Assembly (NCBI GenBank): GCA_913046155.1
Contig: CAJWRY010000083.1
Location: 1-6,284 of the forward strand
DNA length: 6,284 nt
Direction of reading: 5' to 3'
Source of the DNA: an uncultured Candidatus Nemicrothrix sp.
GTDB lineage: Bacteria; Actinomycetota; Acidimicrobiia; Acidimicrobiales; UBA8592
Each line of letters starts with the position of its first letter. The stretch's first letter is position 1. A program made the position numbers and the translations under genes. The notes under the pieces are model-generated. The model saw only the letters and a list, made by a program, of their open reading frames with translations, was not told the origin of the DNA and made no database searches. Of this stretch, positions 1 to 6,067 are shown one piece after another.

Positions 1-901
1 ATTTTTTCAGTTCCCTATATTCTGAACCCATATTGGCCTTGATTCGCATCCATTCGGGCTTTTTACCTATAGCTATTTCTGCACGCTTTTGCTTTTTGCT
101 TTTCCGTTCAATTGTTACAGATTGAGAGGCATTAAGCGCACTTTCTTCAACTGGCTTTGGAACTTCTCCTGGGCCTTCACCCTTAGAAAAAGGGCTGAGT
201 TCGCTTTGAGAAGTTCGCCATGAGACGTCCATGCGACTGAAGTTCCCCTTGCCCCATTTTTTAGATGCCAATTCTGACACTATTGCGACTGCTTCAGCCA
301 TCGTTGCATCAATTCCCTCTCTAGATAAAGAGGTAACTGACTTATCTGTGATTCCACATGGAATTATTGAATCGAAGTACGTCATGTCAGGTTCAATATT
401 TAAAGCGAATCCATGCATGGTTCTTCCTCTTGTTAGCCTCACACCTACAGCGGCGATCTTACGAGGATTCGCACTATTAGGGTCAACCCATACTCCGGGG
501 TATTGATCGACTCTTCCGCAATTCGTCAAACCTAAGTGAGCTAGGGTTTCAATGACTAAGTCCTCGACAGAATTAACGTACGCCACTGTGTCTGCCATCC
601 CTCCGCCCCGCTTGCCGGCAAGATTCAATATTGGATATCCGACTAACTGCCCTGGCCCATGATAGGTAACGTCTCCACCCCGGTTTGTTTTAACTAAATC
701 TGCACCGATATCTGATGGGTTAACCAGAATATTTGATGTATCGCCTCGGACACCCAGAGTGAAGACATGAGGATGTTCTAGAAGTAATAAGTAATTTTCA
801 GAGCCTCTATTGAATAAGGCCTTTTGGACGGCGAGCGCATCGTTATAAGATACTTTTCCTAACCATCTGATATTCAGTGGATTTGGTGCTGTTTCAATCA
901 T
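1..901 (-). CDS. lipB-lipA: LipB octanoyltransferase fused to LipA lipoyl synthase N-terminus (3' end beyond window)
   Basis: Seen: translating the minus strand from the ATG at 901-899 gives 300 residues with no stop before the window edge. Residues 1-220 are LipB (lipoyl/octanoyl transferase), with LLLEHPHVFTLG near 38-49, RGGDVTYHGPGQLVGYP near 74-90, the catalytic Lys148 in RKIAAVGVR, HGFALN near 163, and the catalytic Cys182 in IIPCGI. The Lys-Cys spacing of 34 equals that of E. coli (K135/C169) and M. tuberculosis (K142/C176). Residues about 221-275 are a Ser/Glu/Lys-rich linker. From about 276, GKKPEWMRIKANMGSEYREL is the canonical start of LipA, just ahead of its first Cys cluster, which would lie outside. 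Known: LipB moves octanoate from acyl-ACP to a lipoyl-domain lysine, and LipA, a radical-SAM enzyme, adds two sulfurs; both are cytosolic. Inferred: one bifunctional polypeptide. No usable in-frame start other than Met224 precedes the LipA motif. An AGGG directly against the ATG is a poor ribosome binding site, so translation probably follows that of lpd, 67 bp upstream. Confidence 0.9.
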   Translation of the reverse strand, partial: MIETAPNPLNIRWLGKVSYNDALAVQKALFNRGSENYLLLLEHPHVFTLGVRGDTSNILVNPSDIGADLVKTNRGGDVTYHGPGQLVGYPILNLAGKRGGGMADTVAYVNSVEDLVIETLAHLGLTNCGRVDQYPGVWVDPNSANPRKIAAVGVRLTRGRTMHGFALNIEPDMTYFDSIIPCGITDKSVTSLSREGIDATMAEAVAIVSELASKKWGKGNFSRMDVSWRTSQSELSPFSKGEGPGEVPKPVEESALNASQSVTIERKSKKQKRAEIAIGKKPEWMRIKANMGSEYRELKK

Positions 902-968
902 CCCTATCTTTGGGTTTAGAACTTTTTTACAGTTTAATGAGAATTTAGACGATTTCGATAGACTTTTA

Positions 969-2375
969 CTATCCGTGAAGAGACCGTCCGGTTAGCGCCA
1001 GAACAGTTTCTCCAAACAATTCACTCATCGTTGGGTGAGGTTGAATGAATTCAGCAACTTCATCAACGGTAGCTTCCCAGTTAATAGCCAAATAGCCTTG
1101 CCCTAATTGCTCAGTTACCCAGGGACCCACCATATGGACTCCCAGAATTTGCCCTGCAGTTCCTTGATCTGTTTTCTCTGCGATAACTTTAACCAGACCC
1201 TCAGTTTCACCAACTATCATGGCCCGCCCATTCCCGCTGTAGCGGTGTTTTGAAACAAGGATTTCGTAGCCTCGTGATAAAGCTTCTTCTTCGCTCAAGC
1301 CTGCAAAGGCTACTTCAGGATGGCAGTAAATTGCCCAGGGTACCTTATCGTAATCTACTGGCGAGATGACTTCGCCACAGATATCTTTGACAACCATAAT
1401 TGCTTCTGCGAAAGCAACGTGCGCTAACTGAGGAGAATTGATCAAGTCACCGACAGCATAAATCCCCTTTTGACTTGTTCGACAGAAGTCATCAACTGGG
1501 ACATATCCGGACTCGTCAGTCGCTAGATCTGCATTTCCCAATTCCAATAGATCAGCGAAAGGCCGTCGCCCAACTGAAATCACTACCTTTTCGACAGTAA
1601 CTGAGCCGGAATCAATTTTTATTTCAATTTCCTCGGCGTTTTTTGAATGACCTAGTACTTTTGTTCCGGCCAACACATTTATGCCTCGCTTTTTAAACGA
1701 GCGAGTAACTGTTTTTGATAAATCCTTGTCACAAGTCGCTAGGATTTGAGGTAATGCTTCTATTAGCGTTACATCGGCACCGAAGTCATTAAGCGTCGAT
1801 GCAAACTCTGCTCCGATTGCACCTCCCCCTATGATTGCTACTGATTTGGGAACTTCGGTGATGGAAAGCAATTCATCTGACGTCAAGATTTGATTTCCAT
1901 CAATCTCAAAGCCGGGGATCGTTCGAGGCTTAGAGCCACTTGCAAGAATAATATTTTGGGCAGATAAAACAATTTCTGGTCCGTCTACGGATGCCACTTT
2001 TACCTCTGATTTGGATTGGAGGCTACCTGTTCCGTTATAAACGGTGACCTTTCGATGTTTGAGCAACCCTTCGACTCCTGAGATTAACTGGTCTATGACA
2101 GCCTGTTTACGTTCCATAGTTTTTATTAAATCAAGTCGGGGATCGCCAATCTGTACTCCAAACTCACTGGCGTGACGGACTGTTCTAAGGACTGAAGCTG
2201 TTTCAAGAAGCTCTTTCGCTGGTATGCATCCAACGTTTAAGCACGTACCTCCGAGTTTGACATTTTCGACGAGAGCAACCTCCAGACCTGCAGCAGATGC
2301 ATAAAGAGCTGCACCATAACCGCCGGGTCCGCCTCCGATTACAATCAGATCAAATTGTGTTTTTTCTTTACTCAT
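969..2375 (-). CDS. lpd: dihydrolipoamide dehydrogenase (E3)
   Basis: This is a 468-residue flavoprotein, the usual E3 length, that reoxidises dihydrolipoyl groups with NAD+ for the pyruvate, 2-oxoglutarate and branched-chain dehydrogenases and the glycine cleavage system. Seen in order: FAD-binding GGGPGG at 14-19; redox disulfide Cys45/Cys50 in GGTCLNVGCIPAK; NAD-binding GGGAIG at 183-188, with Glu206 ending the second strand as expected for NAD rather than NADP; the second FAD motif GIYAVGD at 304-310; and the C-terminal catalytic dyad His447/Glu452 in HPTMSE. The residues before that His read QP rather than the common HA, which should be harmless. It is the upstream neighbour of lipB-lipA on the same strand with 67 bp between them and no obvious terminator, so the two probably form one operon. 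No E1 or E2 gene is present. The ATG at 2375 is chosen because it begins 7 residues before the first beta strand; an AAGAG-type purine stretch lies about 5 bases ahead of it. Confidence 0.95.
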   Translation of the reverse strand: MSKEKTQFDLIVIGGGPGGYGAALYASAAGLEVALVENVKLGGTCLNVGCIPAKELLETASVLRTVRHASEFGVQIGDPRLDLIKTMERKQAVIDQLISGVEGLLKHRKVTVYNGTGSLQSKSEVKVASVDGPEIVLSAQNIILASGSKPRTIPGFEIDGNQILTSDELLSITEVPKSVAIIGGGAIGAEFASTLNDFGADVTLIEALPQILATCDKDLSKTVTRSFKKRGINVLAGTKVLGHSKNAEEIEIKIDSGSVTVEKVVISVGRRPFADLLELGNADLATDESGYVPVDDFCRTSQKGIYAVGDLINSPQLAHVAFAEAIMVVKDICGEVISPVDYDKVPWAIYCHPEVAFAGLSEEEALSRGYEILVSKHRYSGNGRAMIVGETEGLVKVIAEKTDQGTAGQILGVHMVGPWVTEQLGQGYLAINWEATVDEVAEFIQPHPTMSELFGETVLALTGRSLHG

Positions 2376-2435
2376 AATGACTCTTGTCTCTGCAATGCTG
2401 TTCAGCGTTGCGTATTCATTTCGCTACTTTCATCT

Positions 2436-2525
2436 TCACGAAGCAACTAATACTTGAACCGTGAATGCCAACAATATCGTAAGCCCACATAGGAGTGAAA
2501 CTGTGATTAACATTCTGGTACTCAT
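2436..2525 (-). CDS. possible 29-residue single-span membrane microprotein
   Basis: Seen: a minus-strand ATG at 2525-2523 opens a 29-codon frame ending in TGA at 2438-2436. The product starts MSTRMLITVSLLCGL. Residues about 5-28 are almost wholly hydrophobic, enough for one membrane helix, and the only strong charge is Arg4 near the N-terminus, which suggests the C-terminus faces outward. No Shine-Dalgarno is visible. Instead a TAGAAT hexamer sits exactly 7 bases before the ATG, the spacing expected for a leaderless transcript, which is a common mode in actinobacteria. The frame lies 60 bp upstream of lpd on the same strand, so it would be the first cistron of the lpd-lipB-lipA unit. I do not recognise a family. 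It could be a real small membrane protein, a leader peptide, or a chance hydrophobic frame in the 5' region of lpd. Confidence 0.4.
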   Translation of the reverse strand: MSTRMLITVSLLCGLTILLAFTVQVLVAS

Positions 2526-2532
2526 AGTTTAA

Positions 2533-2538
2533 ATTCTA
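2533..2538 (-). promoter_or_regulatory. candidate -10 hexamer for leaderless microprotein/lpd/lipB-lipA transcript
   Basis: TAGAAT on the minus strand fits the actinobacterial TANNNT -10 pattern and ends 7 bases before the ATG at 2525, so transcription could start at that ATG. No convincing -35 element is visible upstream, only a T-rich stretch. This is an inference from spacing and pattern. Confidence 0.35.
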
Positions 2539-2627
2539 GTGCGGTCTGAGCTTTTAAAAGAAGTAGTATCAGAATTTGGCTCGGGTTCTGTTTTTGGCCT
2601 CCTATCACAGTTCGCTAAGCATCTTGC

Positions 2628-2633
2628 TATGTT
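2628..2633 (+). promoter_or_regulatory. candidate -10 hexamer for leaderless ubiA start at 2641
   Basis: TATGTT fits TANNNT and ends 7 bases before the ATG at 2641, matching leaderless spacing. No Shine-Dalgarno precedes any of the clustered ATG codons at 2629, 2635, 2641 and 2650, so a leaderless start is reasonable. The -35 side shows no clear consensus, and a six-base match alone is weak evidence. Confidence 0.25.
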
Positions 2634-2640
2634 GATGATT

Positions 2641-3498
2641 ATGCACTTAATGCAGCAGGTTTTCATTGCCATTAGACCCAAACAGTGGATGAAGAATGTT
2701 CTAGTATTGGCTGCGCCGTTGGCGGCTGGAACTTTCTTCCAGCTAGACATATTCCAGAAATCCTTGGGGGCCTTCTTTATATTCTGTGGTGCCGCAGCTT
2801 GTATCTATTTGGTCAACGACTCTTTTGATCGGAAGATGGACGCTCAGCACCCTATGAAATCATTTCGCCCAATAGCATCGGGATCCTTGCCGATAGGGTT
2901 GGCGTTGGCGGTTTCTCTTGTTCTGGGGTCTCTTTCTATAGTATTTGCTTTTTTTTATGGACTTGCAGCAGGCCTGATAATTGCAACGTACCTTTCAATG
3001 AATATTCTTTACTCACTGTATATAAAACGAATCGCTGTTCTTGAACTCCTATTTGTTGCCTCTGGGTTTGGGTTGCGGGCTGCTTTTGGTGGTGCCGCAA
3101 CAGATACAGAACTTACAGCAGTTTTCCTTTTCGTGATTTCGTGCTTTTCGATTTTCTTGGCAGGGTGCAAAAGGCTTTCTGAGCTTATTTCCCACGATAT
3201 TGATTCACGACGCCATGTGCTTGATTGGTACTCCAACGTGTTTCTTCGTAATGCGATGATTGTGTCTTCATGTGGTGGGATAGTTGGATACTTGGTTTGG
3301 TTTGTGCAGAGTAGCAATATCAATTTATTTTTAGTGGTGATTTCGTTCATATCACTGCTACTTGCCACCTTTCGCTTCTTTAAATTGGCTTTAGCTGGGA
3401 ATGCTGAAGATCCAACGGCGCAGATTCTACTTGATCCGTGCTTGAGGTTCGTTGCTATTATGTGGGTTGGTAGCTTTTTGGGGTCCGTTTATGCCTAA
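2641..3498 (+). CDS. ubiA: UbiA-family decaprenyl-phosphate phosphoribosyltransferase (DPPR synthase-like)
   Basis: From the ATG at 2641 this is a 285-residue polytopic membrane protein. It resembles M. tuberculosis Rv3806c, which transfers 5-phosphoribose from PRPP to decaprenyl phosphate, the first committed step to the arabinan donor decaprenyl-phosphoryl-arabinose. Seen: the N-terminal signature RPKQWMKN at 12-19; the Mg/diphosphate-binding NDxxDxxxD motif at Asn59, Asp60, Asp63 and Asp67, followed by HPMKSFRP at 70-77; FGLRAAFGG near 143-151; and GCKRLSEL near 175-182, matching the GKRYAEL stretch of Rv3806c. Hydrophobic helices alternate through the rest. An upstream GTG at 2539 would add 34 residues, but these do not resemble the family and would overlap the divergent promoter region, so a start in the 2629-2650 ATG cluster is more likely. 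It overlaps dprE1 by 8 bp and is probably co-translated with it. Family assignment is strong. The exact lipid acceptor and the native polyprenyl length are inferred. Confidence 0.88.
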   Translation: MHLMQQVFIAIRPKQWMKNVLVLAAPLAAGTFFQLDIFQKSLGAFFIFCGAAACIYLVNDSFDRKMDAQHPMKSFRPIASGSLPIGLALAVSLVLGSLSIVFAFFYGLAAGLIIATYLSMNILYSLYIKRIAVLELLFVASGFGLRAAFGGAATDTELTAVFLFVISCFSIFLAGCKRLSELISHDIDSRRHVLDWYSNVFLRNAMIVSSCGGIVGYLVWFVQSSNINLFLVVISFISLLLATFRFFKLALAGNAEDPTAQILLDPCLRFVAIMWVGSFLGSVYA

Positions 3499-4822
3499 GA
3501 TGACTTCTCATAGTTGGGGAAATAACAAAAGGACCTTTGCTGAACATCAAACACATTTTCAGATACCAAATGTGGCCGAAACTGTTGTGAACTCTTCTTC
3601 TTCGGGTGTTATCCCCCGTGGAGCCGGACGAAGTTATGGGGATCAAGCATTGGTTTCGGGTGGGTTAATGATCTCGCTCACACAGCAAGATGATTCAAAT
3701 GATTTAGAAGTCCACAATTCTGGCCTGATCAGCGTTAAAGGAAGCATGACAATAGGAAAACTTTTGGATGCGACTATGCCCCTTGGGTGGATCCTTCCCG
3801 TAATCCCTGGCTCACAGCACATCACGATTGGTGGTGCGCTTGCTGCTGATGCTCATGGCAAAAATCATTGGCACCAATCGTCTATCGCATCTTGTTGCGA
3901 GGAACTTAACGTAATGATCTCTGATGGCACAATTATCCGTTGCAATAGAGAAATAGAAAATCAGTTGTTTTGGGCAACGATAGGTGGATTAGGCCTCACG
4001 GGCTTAATAACTAGTGCAACCCTGCGTCTACAGAGAATCGCTGGCACCTCTGTCCAAGTTCAAACAAGGAGTTACAAGAACCTCTCATCACTCCTAAAGG
4101 GTTTTGAGGATGTAACTGCTTCAGAAGAATACGCTGTTGCATGGCTTGACCTTCTCACTTCACATCAGCCTGGGAGAGGGGTTGTGAGATCAGCGTCTAT
4201 CTATCAACATGGCCAAGCTATGGCGAAACCAAAACGCTTCAATCAAATTCATATCCCGAAACCACGAAATTTGAACGTGGTTTTGCCCCCAATTTGTAGA
4301 TCACATAATAATTTGAAATATCTAATGTCTTCCAAAGCTAGGGACTTAAGAGTTACATCAATACAGAATTACCTTTTCCCTCTCGATAGAGTTCGCAACT
4401 GGAATCATCTTTACGGTAAATCCGGGCTCATCCAGTGGCAATTCATTCTGCCTGATAAAGAAACATCACTTCTGGAGGAAATAATTATGGGATTTAGCAA
4501 AACCAGTGCACTTCCTGCATTAGCCGTACTTAAAAGGTGCGGTGAGGCTAGCGAAAGCTATTTGTCCTTCTGTTCTCCAGGGTGGACGTTAGCTATTGAC
4601 CTGCCGGCTACCCAAGACGCATACCGCTATATTAATAAATTCAACTCTCGGATCGCTTCCGCAGAGGGGCGCGTCAATTTAGCGAAAGACTCATGTGTTG
4701 ATGCAGATCTCTTAGATAAGATGTATCCAAAACTCGCACATTGGAAAACTATACAGAAGCAATTTGACCCACAGGGAATATGGCAAAGCGACCTTTCCCG
4801 ACGACTATTACTTTGTAATTGA
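3491..4822 (+). CDS. dprE1: decaprenylphosphoryl-beta-D-ribose 2'-oxidase homologue (FAD enzyme)
   Basis: From the ATG at 3491 the product has 443 residues (M. tuberculosis DprE1 has 461). The family oxidises the ribose 2'-OH of decaprenyl-phosphoryl-ribose to a ketone that DprE2 reduces to the arabinose epimer. Seen: FAD-binding IPRGAGRSYGD near 41-51; PGSQHITIGGALAADAHGKNHW near 106-127 with His122 and Lys124 (M. tuberculosis His132/Lys134); FWATIGGLGLTG; AWLD; IQWQFILP; Lys348 (Lys367); Lys399 in AKDS (Lys418); and the C-terminal SDLSRRLLL. Odd: the position of M. tuberculosis Cys387, the benzothiazinone adduct site, is Ala368 in GWTLAID. Its spacings of 20 and 31 residues to the two lysines match exactly, so the alignment is gap-free there. 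The start overlaps the ubiA stop; ATG 3500 is an alternative. The in-frame ATG at 3452 lies deep inside ubiA and is less likely. No dprE2 follows: the next gene, 4 bp on, is convergent. Confidence 0.9.
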   Translation: MPKMTSHSWGNNKRTFAEHQTHFQIPNVAETVVNSSSSGVIPRGAGRSYGDQALVSGGLMISLTQQDDSNDLEVHNSGLISVKGSMTIGKLLDATMPLGWILPVIPGSQHITIGGALAADAHGKNHWHQSSIASCCEELNVMISDGTIIRCNREIENQLFWATIGGLGLTGLITSATLRLQRIAGTSVQVQTRSYKNLSSLLKGFEDVTASEEYAVAWLDLLTSHQPGRGVVRSASIYQHGQAMAKPKRFNQIHIPKPRNLNVVLPPICRSHNNLKYLMSSKARDLRVTSIQNYLFPLDRVRNWNHLYGKSGLIQWQFILPDKETSLLEEIIMGFSKTSALPALAVLKRCGEASESYLSFCSPGWTLAIDLPATQDAYRYINKFNSRIASAEGRVNLAKDSCVDADLLDKMYPKLAHWKTIQKQFDPQGIWQSDLSRRLLLCN

Positions 4823-4826
4823 ACCG

Positions 4827-5042
4827 CTAATCTAAAGGCGGCAAATCACCGAAATTGAGATCTAATCCCTTGTCAGGAACATGGTCATCAGCAACCTCAG
4901 CAATTTCAACGGTTGTCTTTTCTGGCTCGATAATCTCGCCTACTGCCAGCATCGCAGCACCTAGTATCACAGCGCCCGAACCTTTCGCTTTGATTTCATC
5001 TAAATCGGACGCTATTTGATCATCTAATTCATCGGAATTCAT
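4827..5042 (-). CDS. hypothetical 71-residue acidic protein
   Basis: I do not recognise a named family. Seen: the N-terminus is strongly acidic (MNSDELDDQIASDLDEIKAK), followed by a short Gly/Ala/Ile/Leu stretch at about 21-38 (GSGAVILGAAMLAVGEII) that is too short and too closely flanked by charges to be a confident membrane helix. After that come EPEKTTVEIAEVADDHVPD and an acidic Pro-Leu tail, FGDLPPLD. There are no cysteines and no recognisable catalytic motif. The composition is coherent and protein-like: the charge pattern is organised rather than random. The gene is tail-to-tail with dprE1 (4 bp between stops) and divergent from the 5179 gene, so it is probably transcribed alone from the 5043-5178 gap. 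It has no clear Shine-Dalgarno. A small soluble adaptor or regulatory protein is possible, but no function can be given. Confidence 0.65.
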   Translation of the reverse strand: MNSDELDDQIASDLDEIKAKGSGAVILGAAMLAVGEIIEPEKTTVEIAEVADDHVPDKGLDLNFGDLPPLD

Positions 5043-5122
5043 AACTCAAGTTTGCCATAGCCATAGGGAAATACCTACCTAGAAAACGAGGAAGGTGTTA
5101 GACGTCACAAAGCATGCAAGAG

Positions 5123-5153
5123 GTCAGATGATTTAATACACTTAGAGTCTGAC
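5123..5153. repeat. inverted repeat GTCAGA-N19-TCTGAC upstream of the 5179 gene
   Basis: Two perfect 6-base half-sites, at 5123-5128 and 5148-5153, face each other across 19 bases. The interval contains TACACT (5137-5142), a possible -10 hexamer for the plus-strand gene at 5179. The arrangement could be an operator, but six-base arms can arise by chance and neither arm extends further. The rest of the 5043-5178 gap shows only a CCATAG tandem pair at 5055-5066. Confidence 0.2.
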
Positions 5154-5166
5154 AAGCGACCACTCC

Positions 5167-5173
5167 AAAGGAG
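5167..5173 (+). promoter_or_regulatory. Shine-Dalgarno of the TIGR01777-family gene
   Basis: AAAGGAG lies 5 bases ahead of the ATG at 5179. It is the only textbook ribosome binding site in the window and fixes this start. The other genes lack one, suggesting leaderless or coupled translation there. Confidence 0.75.
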
Positions 5174-5178
5174 TTTCT

Positions 5179-6066
5179 ATGTTAATCGCCATAACTGGTG
5201 CGTCTGGCTTTATTGGATCAGCTCTCACATCTTTTTTAGAGAAAGATGGGCACAAAATTCTTTCTGTAAGTCGGAGCACGTCTGGAGATGTTTTATGGGA
5301 CCCAACTTCGGGACAGATAGAAGCAGAAAAGCTAGAGGGAATTGATGCGGTCATCCATCTTGCTGGGGAAAATATTGCTTCAAGAAGGTGGACTGATAAA
5401 CAGAAGCGCAGAATCCTTGATAGTCGGGTGGAAGGAACAAAACTATTGACAAAATCTATAGTGAATCTCTCAAATCCTCCTTCAGTCTTTTTAAGTGGAT
5501 CTGCGATCGGGATCTATGGAAATCGAGGCGATGAAGAACTAGATGAAGACTCGTCAAGAGGCTCGGGTTTCTTATCTGACGTCGTAGATCAGTGGGAAAA
5601 ATCAACTGCGGAGGCTGAAGCGGCTGGAGTCCGTGTAACTCACCTTCGAACCGGATTAGTTCAATCCCCGAAGGATGGGATGATGAAGAAAACACTTCCC
5701 TTCTTTAAATTAGGCTTAGGGGGTAAATTAGGCTCTGGCTCACAGTTTTGGAGCTGGATTTCTCTTGAAGATGAGATACGGCTTATTTCGTGGTTATTAA
5801 CTGTTGATCTCTCAGGACCCGTGAATTTGACTGCACCGAATCCGGTAACCAATCTAGAGTTCACTAAATCACTCGGTCGCGCTGTAAGCAGGCCAACTAT
5901 TTTCCCGATACCGATGATTGGGCCCAAGTTACTCCTTGGTGGTGAGCTAGCTTCAAACTTGATTGAAACTAGCGCCCGAGTTATCCCTAAACGAGCATTG
6001 GAACATGGTTTTGAATTCCGCCATTCTGATCTTGATGCATCGCTACCCGATATTCTCAAAAAATAA
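5179..6066 (+). CDS. TIGR01777 family (YfcH/SulA-like) epimerase, atypical extended SDR with DUF1731 C-terminus
   Basis: The 295-residue length is normal for the family. Seen: the N-terminal Rossmann motif TGASGFIGS at 6-14; the family signature HLAGENIASRRW at 60-71 and the following KRRILDSRVEGT; SGSAIGIYGNRGDE near 106-119, with Ser108 and Tyr113; WSWISLEDEI near 191-200; and the DUF1731-type C-terminus from about 240, with GPKLLLGGELA, SARVIPKRAL and GFEFRHSDLDASL. The classical YxxxK lysine is missing after Tyr113 (Gly117 stands there). From memory this is usual in the family, so epimerase activity should not be assumed. Known: the physiological substrate is unestablished. In M. tuberculosis the homologue Rv2216 lies between dlaT and lipB. 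Here the gene lies about 2.8 kb beyond lpd on the other strand, which keeps a loose link with lipoate genes. It is separated by 1 bp from the SRPBCC gene and probably co-transcribed with it. The protein should be cytosolic and bind NAD(P). Confidence 0.9.
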   Translation: MLIAITGASGFIGSALTSFLEKDGHKILSVSRSTSGDVLWDPTSGQIEAEKLEGIDAVIHLAGENIASRRWTDKQKRRILDSRVEGTKLLTKSIVNLSNPPSVFLSGSAIGIYGNRGDEELDEDSSRGSGFLSDVVDQWEKSTAEAEAAGVRVTHLRTGLVQSPKDGMMKKTLPFFKLGLGGKLGSGSQFWSWISLEDEIRLISWLLTVDLSGPVNLTAPNPVTNLEFTKSLGRAVSRPTIFPIPMIGPKLLLGGELASNLIETSARVIPKRALEHGFEFRHSDLDASLPDILKK

Positions 6067-6067
6067 A

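Noticed and set aside
231..506. 91-codon plus-strand open frame
   Set aside because: It is antisense to the well-supported LipB domain and its product resembles no family; LipB motifs run continuously on the other strand.
2398..2407. GCTG-TT-CAGC short palindrome upstream of lpd
   Set aside because: The 4-bp arms do not extend outward and no T-run follows; it is most likely chance.
2529..2750. 73-codon minus-strand open frame overlapping the start of ubiA
   Set aside because: It is antisense to the RPKQW-containing N-terminus of ubiA, and its Cys/Lys-rich composition looks like a shadow.
3009..3368. 119-codon minus-strand open frame inside ubiA
   Set aside because: It lies opposite conserved UbiA helices and shows no protein-like pattern of its own.
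3452..3490. 13-residue N-terminal extension of DprE1 from an upstream ATG
   Set aside because: These codons are the ubiA C-terminus read in another frame (MLLCGLVAFWGPF) and do not resemble DprE1 N-termini; ATG 3491 at the ubiA stop fits better.
4824..4841. CCGC...GCGG hairpin between the convergent genes as a terminator
   Set aside because: The stem has only 4 pairs, the loop is 10 bases, no T-tract follows on either strand, and it overlaps the end of the 71-residue gene.
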